Assembly: GCA_008973525.1 (NCBI GenBank)
Contig: WACJ01000552.1
Span: 1,488,001-1,552,000 of the forward strand
Reading direction: 5' to 3'
Origin: Stenopsyche tienmushanensis
Lineage: Eukaryota > Arthropoda > Insecta > Trichoptera > Stenopsychidae
DNA length: 64,000 bases
Part shown: piece after piece, positions 35,950 to 48,380 of the stretch
Layout of the letters: each line of letters opens with the position of its first letter
Numbering within the stretch: the first letter of the stretch is position 1
Translations under genes and position numbers: made by a program
Notes under the pieces: model-generated
Told to the model about the DNA's origin: nothing
Databases searched by the model: none
Seen by the model: the letters and a program-made list of their open reading frames with translations, nothing else

Positions 35950-38884
35950 GTGAGTTTTGCGTCCTCTAAAGCCTTCAAAACGAATGAAGCGTCGCGTGCA
36001 TGTTTCTCGCCACGGGCTAAAATATGGTTGCCAAAAATGAACGGGAACGGACCGGGCGTATAATGGAATAAACGGCCCATACGAAACACTTACGGCCATG
36101 TTTGCATGCGACCATTTATTCTCGCATATTTCACTTACACACTGGAATCGGTCCAGGAGCGAGCTACAAGCAACACAACATACTCCCAGCAACAAGTTAA
36201 CATTGCTCTTCTACGCCATCCACCGCCTTTTTGGCATGTACCATCGCCATTATGATGATGCCGACAGACTCGCCGAATTGAATTAATTCGGAGATCTTTG
36301 CTAGCCGTACAATCCGCATTGTTCATTTACAACCCTCTTTGCCCGAAGAACAATCTTCGCTATTTCATTACCACTTAAACGTCTATTATATTCCTATCCA
36401 GATATGGTCTAACCATCCTTAATATATTATATTGTGATCTAACCAACAAAATATCCCTTTTATTCTAAAACGAACATCAACACAATTATCGTTTACTTAA
36501 AACTAAGCCTACCGACACTTTTGATATACATATTGCTTTATAAAAAACGATATTTTAAAAAAAGCTATCGTTTGTGTAATGAAACGCAAATTAAAGTCAA
36601 TTTGTTGTTGAATTGATTAATAAATAAACAACTTTCACAAATGGTTTTGGTACATTTTATTTTGCCAACTGAAATTGCTGTCTTGAATTTTTTACTCCCG
36701 TTTTTTTTATATACAAAATTCAGGCATTTATTCCAGCTAGGGCCATAATATAAATAAAAACACCTACAGGAATCACCTACAAAATTTCGATTTAACATTG
36801 TATTTTCTTATTATTTGGTCCGTTATGTCTACATATAATTTTGTACTATTATAAACTGAATTTAAATATGTCTCGAAACGAGAGCTTTTATGAGAATATA
36901 TCACATTTAAATGATTTAAATACGCTACTCCATCGGCAGATTCTGTGTTACCGTTGCAATTTAACTAGATTTTCCTCCAATATTTTCTCATTGCCATTTT
37001 CTTATCGAAATCATAATAGTTTTCTCCGTCTTTTATATTTTAACTGAGAGTAAACGAGAAATATATTTTCAAAATTTGTAGATACAGTGGAAAGCTCAAA
37101 TCTAATATTTGATATTTTTAAAGCCCTATTGTATAGACTTTGTTATATGTCGTTTTAATATTTGGTTTAAAAAATCATAGAGCTACTAAATTATAATCAA
37201 TGAATTGTTGGATAGCACTTCTAGGTGACCAAGCAATATTTTCAATTTTAAAATATATCTTATTAAAAGTATTTCCACTTGAAAAAACATAAATTGAATG
37301 CATATCAATCAAAAATAAGCTTTATCTCGTGGACAAAATTTTAATTTAAATTCTTTATATGTCGGATTCTAAATGCATACATGCCAAGTGGAATAAAGAA
37401 GATGGGTTGGCATATCCATTAGCAGATCTGTCTTATCTCTTCTGAGCGTTACATAGAGGACAGAAGATGTAGAGCCCGCAGCTTCCGGAGCCCTCATCCT
37501 CCACAATCGAGTCAAAAGGTCAAAAATCACATTTCTTCCCTAACCGAACGTGATTGAATTTTTTTCGATAGTATCAATACACATGGCACTCTTCTATAAC
37601 GTATTACCCCAGGGTTGTCTTCCGCACAGCGTTCTATTCAGGCAGATTTACAGCTCCGATTGAAAACGAACAAGATTTGGAACCCAGCTCATTACTAACC
37701 ACAGTGTCGTATTTTAGCAACCGGTATTCTTCGCATCGTAAATAAGGCGCACCATTGGCTTGTCGATTTAATGAGTCGTGGTGTAATCGAACTTGGAACG
37801 TTCGCTCCACCGACTGTGAACCATCCCTGAAACAATAAAGGCCAGGAAGTGTGCGGCCCATTGAAGATCCTTACTAAAAATTGGCTCCAAATGGTCCAGC
37901 AGACGAAAGAAAGCATCTTTGGATAGTATATTATTAATTCGAAATATTCAGATCAAATGAGACTCAAATAGAATTTTGCATGTTATAATTTTCAGTGACT
38001 CATGCCTCAAATGATCCCAAAAACATGTTTTTGCTCTGAATTTCGCCCGGATGACAACATGAATGCAGTATTTAGAACAGGCGCAAAGTTTCCTTCTATT
38101 TAATCTGATTCCAGAGGCGGAAATAAGCCGGGCCATCAACGGGATTGTATAATTACAGGATAATTTATTTCCGTATGACGCAAACTGCACTCGAACCGCG
38201 AACGCTTTGTCCACTCTTCTTCAACAATAAGACGCAGGAAATAGTTCAAAGCCATTCATGAGGCAATAAATCTATTTTAACATTATGATGATGAATCAGT
38301 ACAAGCTCCAACATGGCGTCATAAAACAAATACACGTTATATATAACATGTTAAAACAACTTATTTTCGGAACGTTTATGCGTTTTTATAAGCAAACAAA
38401 CTTTTTCAATACAATCGTAATTTTTAATTTGCTTCATGAATACTCGAGCCATCCAGCTAGCCGCAAGCTTGAAATTTAATAGCTGAAATGTTTTAATTTT
38501 TGGGCTTTCTTCCAGCAAAAGAATGGTCGGCATAAGCTAATGTTGCAATTTTTAATTCGTTGAATGAAGCTATTTGAATTAAATTAGGCGCGAAAATAAT
38601 AAGATCAACGAAGGTGATTTTCTTTTTAAAAATGCTACTTTGCAAATAATATGCAACTTTGCAAAAATCCAATGTAAAGGTGCATTTTTATGGTTTTGAG
38701 TTTATATGCAATGGAAGCTAATTTTAATGTCTTGGTGTTGATATTACAAATTAAAATCTATAGTAATTGCTAAGTTCCAGTTTATGAAATTGGCGCAAAA
38801 TAGCAATTAGCAAAAAGCTATAAAATAAACTTTGGCTGTTAAATAACATCACTTGAAACTTAATCATATTTACTATTTTACTTG
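35950..38884. other. Intron sequence downstream of the exon
   Basis: The GC-balanced character continues past the exon to about 36340, with frames of 60 to 96 codons that have no domain. A second island lies at about 37370-38240. The downstream CELF exon, which should begin with codons for MNRPIQVKPADSE, was looked for and not seen here or later. Otherwise the DNA is AT-rich with nothing recognised. Confidence 0.5.
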
Positions 38885-38927
38885 ACGATTTTACCGGTTT
38901 TCGGTTTCGTTTCGGTTTGAAGCCCTG
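38885..38927 (-). repeat. hAT-like MITE end
   Basis: Read on the - strand it begins CAGGGCTTCAAACCGAAACG at 38927 and runs into CGAAAACCGGTAAAATCG. The first 14 bases are identical to the element start at 47691. Only one end was found, so this is a solo or truncated copy. Confidence 0.5.
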
Positions 38928-39621
38928 CCTATTTTGACGGTTTTCTATGGACTATCCTAACTAAATGTTAATTATACCCAAGGTTGCATAAATATATTAA
39001 CCCCAATTTTTAACATAGCTATAAAATGTTTTTTCAGTCGTAGCTTCCACAGTTATGAAATACTACACAGTGCTTCTGACCATTACAACTACAAAAAGCT
39101 ACCTACTTATATTTTTTTTACTACTTAGTTTTTGAAGATTTTCACCGCTTCTAGGCATTTGCATAATATGACATCTTTCATTCTACACTGACTAAAAAAC
39201 AGCAAATGAGAAACTAAAATAACAGAAAGAGCACGAGAGGAACAACCAGCAGACAGCCCAGAATGGCGAAATAGGAAGAATGCTTGGCAACGATAATATT
39301 ATCTTCCGTTGCCTTCTATATCGCTTTTGTATTCGCCGAATTGGGAGGGTCAACCTAAAATGAGAAACCACCCAGTCTCAAATTCGCGAGAATAAGTTGC
39401 TCATGGACGGGGATACGCCTCAGTTTACCCTTTTCAATAAAATCAACAAGGTTTAGAGTAGCTTTTCACTATTTCCTAAAGAAAACTACTCAGTCTTTAC
39501 AAATTTCCCACACTCTCCAATGAGACGATTGCGAGATTGCCTTTTATCACGTTCATCCAGGTGGCCCGCGGGGTGAGCGTTCTAAATAATACTCGGAGGT
39601 AATGTCACCTTCAATATCGAA
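38928..39621. other. Intron DNA, nothing recognised
   Basis: No gene recognised. A short inverted repeat, GGCAACG at 39286-39292 and CGTTGCC at 39307-39313, encloses the 12-bp palindrome GATAATATTATC in part of its loop. Some of 39200-39620 may be the 5' extension of the retroposon that ends at 39740, but it has no coding signature I can name. Confidence 0.4.
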
Positions 39622-39740
39622 CAAACGAGGAGGTGAATATATGATACAGACGAATTGGATATAGCTCTTTCCTGTGAATGGATATTGAAGAGGCCCTTGT
39701 TCTGCAGTGGACTGTTTGTGGCTGCACTATGATGATTATG
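39622..39740 (+). mobile_element. Retroposon 3' tail, second copy
   Basis: About 119 bp closely matching the insert at 12390-12505: both hold CGAGGAGGTGAAT, CAGACGAATTGGAT, GTGAATGGATATTGAAGAGG and GCAGTGGACTGTTTGTGGCT, and end in an ATGATG run. No flanking duplication is seen, so this copy may extend further 5' than the first. It confirms that the sequence is a dispersed repeat with a fixed 3' end. Confidence 0.65.
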
Positions 39741-42700
39741 GTTATTATTTTACTATTTTTCTTATTATTTTTACATCTACGTCTGCAATAATATTAGCAT
39801 AAAAGTGCTTATAATTTTAATGTTCACTTTAAAAATTTGAAATAGTATCTCTATAAACCATATATAACTTAAAAATAAATACAAAAGCTTTTGCATGTAA
39901 CTAGTTTTGACCAAAATGATGTGGTTCTATCAGCATTAGTCCAGTCTCGTTATATAATAGCCACACATTACATGTATTTAAAAAAATATATACAAAAGTA
40001 ATTTATGATGTTTGAGTAATAAGTATGCATTTAAAATGCGTCTGAAGATTCCATTGCATTTATAGTTAAAGCCAATATTTTATTATAGTTGTGAAATATC
40101 AAAAAAAAAAAAAAATTGTATGCCATCTATTATCATCCATCAATTTCACCAAAATCGATCGCCAATTTGCAAATCTTCTATGCCAAAATAAAAAGATTTC
40201 TCTGCTTAATTTCTTAAAAATATTTTTTGCCTGAACGCTAATGGTTTTCCCGATTTCTGATTAAGTGATGAAGAATATCTGGCCCATATAAATTCTTGGA
40301 TTTGCATGCCTAATAGGCTGGCATATTATAATTATCTCATCAAGATAGATTGTTTGTTCGGTTAATTCCGGATTTTCGGATTAAATATTTGTTTCTTGAG
40401 CGTTGCTTAACATTCTTGTAGCCGCATACACGTTCATAATTTCACTTAAACGCGTATGCGCGCTCAAAATTATAATTGCTATACAATCAGCAGATATACG
40501 GCTTGGTAATTTTATACGAAACGCTTCGTTTCTCTCTGCTAATTTTGTACCGCCATTAAATCTCCAGCTTCAAATTCGCCTCTTGCTTTGGATTGATGTA
40601 TATACATTTCTATTGGTCGATCAGCCGATACTGTTGGGATTTCGTCTTATTTTAGGTAACGCACGTTAGTCTTCGTCAAGTCTTCTGAACATCTGGAGCT
40701 AGTGCGCGATCATCGCACCAGACGCAAACACCTTTACGTTTACTCTCCATTCCGAAATTACTTTTACTATCCGATCGTAAATTCTGTGACTTGTTTTATT
40801 AGCTGTGTCGCTGTGAGGATTTTCTGTGGAAATCCTGGAAGTGATAATAATTGGTTGAGTATCGCACGCGGAGCTGTCAGCTCTTCCAGGCCACGTGGGT
40901 GACAGCTCAGTGTTAGTTTTGAGTGTCAACTGATTACCGCCGTAGATAACCATGGATTACGACAGCATCATTTTCCCGGAAGTCGCCAATTACTACAGTG
41001 AACTATTGGTAAATAACCAGCATGGAAGTTGAAAACAAATATATAATATAAATTGTTAATATACAAAAAATGATATACGCATCCTCGACTCTCAGATGAA
41101 TGCTGCGATATTGAGGTTGGATTGCACAACTCTCGTAATATTTCGATTTCGTAAGATAATTGATAATTTACCAGGTTGCCAAAACACATCAGTCAATCAT
41201 CCTGTTCTTCCCGTGTGATGTGTTTCAATCTTGCCCAGCGCGAACTGCGTATATTCCATGGTTCACAACCGCAGTGTAATTTCGCAGCTAATTTTCTTTT
41301 GTGTGTTTGTATTGTGATTATCAATCTCTTTGCTGTCATTCGGTCTATATGCAGATAGTGCGCCTGTAATTTATTTTCGGTCCATCACGCAATTCTTATA
41401 TGGAGTAAATATTTGCTCTGTTCATCGTTCAATCAGCGCAATGAGCTCATACAAATATTTGCAAAAATATTTCATATCAATCTTAAAAATATAATATCAA
41501 ACATAAAATTTTGCAGCCACATTATGTGTTTGTCTACAATGTTTCATAGATGACTTATTCAGATTTATATTGAATAGGCTATTACCCAATTGGCGATATA
41601 CCGTAAAGCGACGTGAAATGTATATATTATATATTATTGTATTTAAATTGTTTTTGATCTTTTTAGATTTGAGTTTAAAGATGTACAGTATTACATAATT
41701 AAGTAAATTAAGGTATTTCAAATTAGTTTAAATGACATATTTTTTATAAATTTGATTTCAGTCCTGAGCTGGTTGTTTGAGAGCTTAGGAAATAGAAATT
41801 TAGGACATTTCTATTTTTTTGCAATGTAATTACCTTATTGGAGCATTTATTATTCTGATTAAAGCTTTTGGGAGCTGTTTTGATACTATAATAGTTAGGT
41901 GCCAATCATTTGATTAGTTGTCATTACATGGTATAACTTTTTAATAGTTATTTTCATACACGAGTAATTTAATATGAATCTCTGGTTTAAACACAAATGT
42001 TTCATTAAAGATGATCTGTGATGATTTTCGTCTTCCAGCATGGTTGGGGCACTCTCCAGGTTTGCATTCCCAGATAACGGACCGCTTCCGTTTACTCATG
42101 ATCCAACGCTTTAATTCAATCTCTCAACTCATAAAGAACTATATTTCACTATCCAACAGCGCACCTCGCCATCTTCCAAGAATCCGAAGTAATATTGCAA
42201 AGACGCTCATGCCGACAGAGCCGAGAATAGCTTTTACTGTTTGTTTCGAATGTTTAGATTATGACCATTCGATCGCGCTCCAACGTATGCACGTGGTTAT
42301 ACAGGGAACCAAGTACGAAAGTGCTCTGAACATATGGCCAACCCATGAACGAATGTACAGGGATCGACAACCAATGCAGTCATGATAAATGGGTCGCTTC
42401 TTGTATAAATTATAATTGAAATCCAAGTCGTCAATCGATGAAGCTTCAATGAAGATCGATATTTTTGGTATAAAAGCTGTATGTGATTTTTTTTTTCTTA
42501 TATCCTGAAATGATTTTCTTTAATTTAATCAATTTTACATACTTAAATATCATGGGGATGTTATATTTATTTTTAATTAGAGCGAAAAAAAAATTTTTCT
42601 TAATATATCATGAAATTGTTGCGGATGGCTCTCGACTAGTCGACTGAATATACTTCGTACTCCAGCGTGTTGATGCTGCGATTCAACAATTGGTGTTGTT

Positions 42701-45700
42701 AGTAAGATTATTTTTGGCTTGCCAGATAAAATAACTAGTCGAAAAGTAGAGCATTACGCAAGGAATCGAAAAATGCGCATTACTTCTGCTTATTTTATTA
42801 TGAATGTTAATATTTTTCCAAAAGCTCTTCACTCCGAATATTTCACCGGTAGTTAAAGTAATGGTCTCCACTCAACCTAAGGTGCAAGCTGTTTTGATTC
42901 GAACGCCGAAGAAAAAATAAATCAAAATTATCAAAGAGCTTTTAAAAGCTTAATGGTCCGGGATACATAATGTGGACGTAGTATTTTTCAGCTTTCCACC
43001 CGAAAAAATGGTATTTTCGCAACACACTATAAAAACTTTTAAGAATCAATGAAACGATGAATGGAACGATACAGAGTGGATATCAATGGATATATAAATA
43101 CACTTCGTCGTGGATTATAATGACGCCATAATCGATTACTTTTACGTTGCAAACCAAGTCATTAAAAGTATACGGCTTAAATACCAGAAATCGCATTCTT
43201 TCGTCGAATTTTCTCGCTAAAGAAATAGAGCAGTGTTTCATAAACGTGTTTGCATGATTTGAGAAATATCTTTCTTTTAGTATATTCAGGTATTCTTGCA
43301 TACGTTTGATTGAATGGGTCTGGTTCGAATGAGTTGCGTCATTAAAGCGCCCCGATACAAACATTTGTATGCGTTGCTTCAATATATCCAATTGCGCTGT
43401 AATTTGATTTTGGTCGCGGTCCAATAAATTATTATAGTGCGAAATATGAATTACTATTCCGTATGATTCAAAAATATTCTTGAATCAAAACATATTCTTT
43501 TAAGAATCGACGACCATTGAAAAATCTTCACAAGTGTCATAAAATCACGCGAAAAACTATTAATGGCTAAAAATGGTAATTTAATCTTAATCAATTATAA
43601 TATTTAGATCACTTTTATAAATATTTTTATTAAATAAATATTTATTTCGACTAATCACTCAACGTACATAAAAATATTAGTAGATCAGGGAAAATATGAG
43701 CTTTTAAAAGAATAACGACTTCAATACATTTTTCACCACAGTTATATGACGCGACAAATGGGCTATATGTAGGTCTTTGGGCATATTTGGGATTTATATA
43801 TCGAATTTTTATTATTCATCAGCAGTCGTGTTTTAAGCAATATAAGCATAAATTAATTTGTATAATTGACTTACTTCATAAATGAAAGATATATTCGTCA
43901 TTACATTCAACATATTCAGCGCAATGAAAAAAATCATCTTGAGTTTATCTGATTTTTTTTTTTAATTTAATAAGATTTACAAAAACCTAATTTAAAAGTT
44001 TGTATTTATTTAAATGTAAAAAAATATTTTACGGTTCTTATTCAGAAATTCTCATTGATAAACCAGTATTCTAAGCTATATTTCGTCCTTATGCATATAA
44101 TTTGGTTGCTTTTACTATGTGCGAACAATGAAGTGATTAAGTATCAAACATATACAGAGAGAAACGTGTTTATATCAGCAGATTTTTCAATATCAACTAT
44201 TTTTTTCTCTCAATATTTTCAACACGGGCATTAATAATATGATATCTGTTTCCTCGGTGAATCATCAGCAAAGTATCCAGTGATTTATGTAATCATATAC
44301 AACAAAATCAATCGCACTAACTCTATTGGAATGCTGCAGATAAATGTTTCAATAAAAGCAGTAGAATAAATCGATCGTTTAATTCGTTCAAGTATTTGAG
44401 TAATATTCAAAATAATTGAAGTGGAAAATGAACGCAAATGATAAATATTATCTGCAAGATGCCAGGAATTCATAATGCAAATCATATAGGGTTCGGAAAT
44501 GGTCGTGGAATGACCGTTAAAACTCGCAAATAAGCACATATTTGTACGGGGAAACGGCTCCGGCTATGAAATTTATTGTGAGAAAATGAAGTAAATAAAA
44601 GCATAATGCATAGTTCATAAATAAAAGCTCGCCCTGCTGTGGAAAGGTCGTTCAATATGATCATCACGTACTGCAAATACCTCATCGTCCTCCACATTTC
44701 CAACTTCGGGTCTGGTCGTTATGAGGTGTCAGTGAATGTGTTAAGAGAACGAGATGAGATGCAGAGTTCACCGATCGGCTCCATGATGAAACTCATAAAC
44801 AGGAAACAATTTTTCCCGAACAATGCTCCCGAAAAAGCATTCTGTAGCTTTTGTGTAAACGGGCAACACGCGTGCTTCTTGGATTCTTTTACGCATTTCA
44901 CTTCGTCTTCGGCGGGGTCTTTTCCTTCATCGATATGAACTTTGTGAAAACTTGTGTTTTTCGCATTTTGCTGAATAAATACACGCCTCCTTTGGTGTGA
45001 AAGTCTCTTTTAAATCAAGTGTTTTCCGTATGCAAACATTCACTGAAAATAAGGGTTGAAACAATGTTTTCCGCCAATTCGCATTGATTATTTTTTCAAA
45101 CATGTCAACATACAGATATATTTTTACATTATAAATATTAAATATATCTTATTATCATAATAAATAAAAACCATATCAAAGGAAGGTGTATTTGAGCATA
45201 TAGCTTTTGATACCAGGTAAAATTAATCATGAATATAAATTTGTAGTTTGCATCGATTAATAGAGATTATTAAAAGCTCGACCTCTATGACAGTCTTATC
45301 TAGCGAATAAAAATCATAATATGTTTACATTATAATGGAATTGTATAGGATTTTTGGACAGGAAAAGATCTTTGAGTGATTAATAAAGTTTTCATTACTT
45401 TTTAAGTGATATTTAAATTTTTATTACAATTTTAGACACTCATAAACGCCACTGTTTTACTATATTAATCGTCTCAGCATTTACTTTTTTTTTAGATCCA
45501 GTAAATCAAGATAAACTTGAAGCAAGAAAATCGATTGAAAATTTGCACCCAAACTTTTGTAAATAAGTAGTCTCTCTAATATAATATATCAACTTTTGAT
45601 TAGTCTAAATATACAATTATGGATAAAATAATTCATCAAAGCCGTTCAAACTAGCTCTTAAAATCAATATTTATTTCAAATACTTTTTGGTTATATTAGG

Positions 45701-47690
45701 TCCTCCCGAAAGAAATCCATTATTTTTATACAAACCCATTTAAAATCAGTTTGTGTTTAAATACGGTGGAAGAAACATTTCTATTTTTGTTGTTGTTGTG
45801 TGGTTTATTAGCTCTAGTTTTTGTGCCACTAATACGCTATATATTATAGATCCACCTTACATAAATCAGAACGATCTTTCAACTTTGATGAAAATATGCT
45901 GAAATTTTCAATTGAATCAGATTCTTATCAATCAATAGAAAACTTAACACTGAAACTCTCATCTCCAACATTAACTTTTTTCTCGAAAATTATCATTGGA
46001 GATGAAAAAAGATCTTATACTATAGTATAGAAAGAAAACGCCCAAGCGAGAATCGACAATTTGGAAGGTTCTTTAATGTGATTGGTGGACTGTAACTGAA
46101 GGTGTTTACTTAAAACTTTTTAAACCGGACAAATAACTTTATTCGTTTTAATGGATTTCTTTCGGGGTAACCTAATATTGTTAATTGAATTTAATAAATA
46201 AGTGAAGATAATGAAGTGGAATGCGATTTGTAATATTTAATACAATTCCACATGGTCGTTTCACATTGAATTAGCTAAGCTGAGAAGCGGTTTCAAAGTT
46301 CTACGAATCATTAAGTAGTCGCCGGAAACCACCTAGATGACAGCACCGGATCTAAATTTCATCTCACTCGACATTGTCATCGGTAGTAAACTTCTATCTG
46401 TAAAGCCAGTATTAATAATTAAGTTACAAAATACAATCTTCTTCGGTGAAATAGCTCCGTGGAAGCACTCAGCCGGTGAAAATATTTACTTTAAAAAATT
46501 GGCTCGATTACATCCCCTACGGTGGGGTATGAAATCAATAGGCGTAATTACGGCAGAAAATGGAAAGTTTGCAAGGAGTCTTAATAGCATTTGCACGTCG
46601 ATGGTACACCCAATGCATTACTCAATATTAAGAAGCCGATCCAAGAATAACATTTTAAGTCATGGCTCGCCTTTAATGCCACGTAGAAATGATTGCACGC
46701 CACGCCAAGCCTTCCGGCGGTTGGTGCATTGCAGATTATGTGGAATATGAACCACTATTGGCAGATACTCAATGCACTCACTTACTGACATGTGAAAGCC
46801 TATCGACCTTTGAATACATGCGATCTGCAACGAATCTCCTACGTGCTAAGTATGAGGCCGACGTGTCGAGTACCACCAATCCAGGCCAAATTATTTCGGC
46901 TAGTCAAATCAGCTCACACCATGCCTTTTCCATTCTATTTTGCCAATCATTAAAACCAGGAAGATCCAAGACTTTATAGCTCGGATGCATTTGCAAGCAC
47001 CCACATATCATTTGTTGCAGTGTATTAACTATCTATTCATGTTTTACGAGGTGTTGATAGGTCTTTTGCGTTTGCTTGCCAAGATTTGACGCTTGGCTGA
47101 AACGTGTGTGTTTATTGTATTGAACAAAACATAGACAAAATGTACTTATATTTATTTCAAATTTTACAACGATGAAACTTAAAATTTCAATTTCAAAATA
47201 CTGGACTGTTTATTGAACGCAAACTTGTTATTCAAACGAACCATCTATTTCAAATGTCAAAAATAATGCGATCGAAAATCGTGAATCCAGCAATGCTTTT
47301 AAATTAGTGCCCTTTGGTAATATTAGAGATTCCAAGCTATCTGACGTCGTCAATGATTCAAATATAGCGTAGCTTTAAATCATCAAAATATTTGCATTTG
47401 TGAGTTCTGTTGGAATGTCCAATTTTTTGTTTGCGATCAAATCGCTTACATGCCGACGATATGAACAAAATATTCAACTACTTGTATTGGTGATGATATT
47501 AATGATATGTTTGAATATTTGTACCAAAACAATATTGAGAAATCTACTTTCGGTATCTATTGTCGCTCGAATTATAATATAAGCAAATCTGGATTTTACT
47601 TAAAATTCTACTTCTAACATTTTTACGTTTTGGCAATACAATTTAAACGATTATTGTTACAAAACGGTAGTGTTTAATTGAATTAAAAAC
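39741..47690. other. Long gene-free stretch, downstream intron
   Basis: About 8 kb with no recognised gene. GC-balanced islands lie at about 40400-41400, 42020-42390, 44620-45040 and 46230-46990. Open frames include 124 codons (+, 42011-42385), 113 codons (-, 43083-43424) and 137 and 96 codons (+, 46337-46979). I could not match them to any family. Lengths of this order are expected by chance in a window of this size, above all in the islands. An A run of about 15 lies near 40099-40113. Confidence 0.45.
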
Positions 47691-47810
47691 CAGGGCTTCA
47701 AACCAGAACTGAACCGAAACCTGATAACCGGTAAAATCCGGTTATTTTTCCGGCAATAAAAACTGTAACTGAAAACTGGAACTAAACCGGTTTCTCGCTA
47801 AAGATAGTTT
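47691..47810 (+). repeat. hAT-like MITE, CAGGGCTTCAAACC type
   Basis: Starts CAGGGCTTCAAACCAGAACT and continues with CGAAACC, ACCGGTAAAATCCGGTTAT and AAACCGGTTTCTCG. The CCGGTT-rich, partly palindromic interior with this end is a familiar form of insect hAT MITE. The same end is found at 18820 (one change) and at 38927 (inverted). The right end was not located and the interval is nominal. Confidence 0.5.
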
Positions 47811-48304
47811 CTCTTCCTTTATATTTGCGATGTATCCAGATTCCCAGATTTTAATTTGTTTCCTAGTGCTTTATACTCCAAGTTCCCATCTTTCTTCTCC
47901 TCCAAGGAGTCCCAAAGTTCTAGCCAATCAATATCAATTACTTTATAAGTCAATATCTTTTCGCTTTATAATACATTAACTAACTAATTATCAATAATTA
48001 AATAGAGTAAATTCTCAGCGTTTAGTTAATTCATTATCAAAATATTTAACATTTATTTTACTTTTGAAGGAAATTAATTATAATCCATTAGAGATTTTAT
48101 GTAATCAATTTAAACATAGAAGCAAAAGTTCTTATTCTATCCTTGATGTGACTTATTACCCTCATCATCAGTCCATATATGTAAACATTATGTACAGGTA
48201 GTTTACTAAATAACATAATTTGTAACATCTTTTCCTATAAATGATAAATATTCATAATATTAAAATGGTAGAAATATTATCAGATTTTTGGCACTAAATA
48301 ATAA

Positions 48305-48380
48305 AAGTACGTATCTCTATTGGACTGATTCGGATATTTTATGATCCAAGTTCAAATCCAGTATCAAGCGTTTTACGAAT
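48305..48380 (+). repeat. Possible tRNA-derived SINE relic
   Basis: CTATTGGACT at 48317 followed at tRNA-like spacing by AAGTTCAAATCCAG, which resembles a B box (GGTTCAAATCC). The second relic, at 52840-52900, shares CTATTGGACT and a TTCAAAT core. The cloverleaf is not intact, so this is not a tRNA gene. It may be a SINE head or chance. Confidence 0.25.

Noticed and set aside
42011..42385. 124-codon open frame (+)
   Set aside because: No recognisable motif; length is within chance expectation for a window of this size.
43083..43424. 113-codon open frame (-)
   Set aside because: The peptide looks plausible in places but has no family signature; about one such frame is expected by chance.
46337..46979. 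Overlapping frames of 137 and 96 codons (+)
   Set aside because: They overlap in different frames with no clear better one, and neither resembles a known protein. Treated as an island without a gene.
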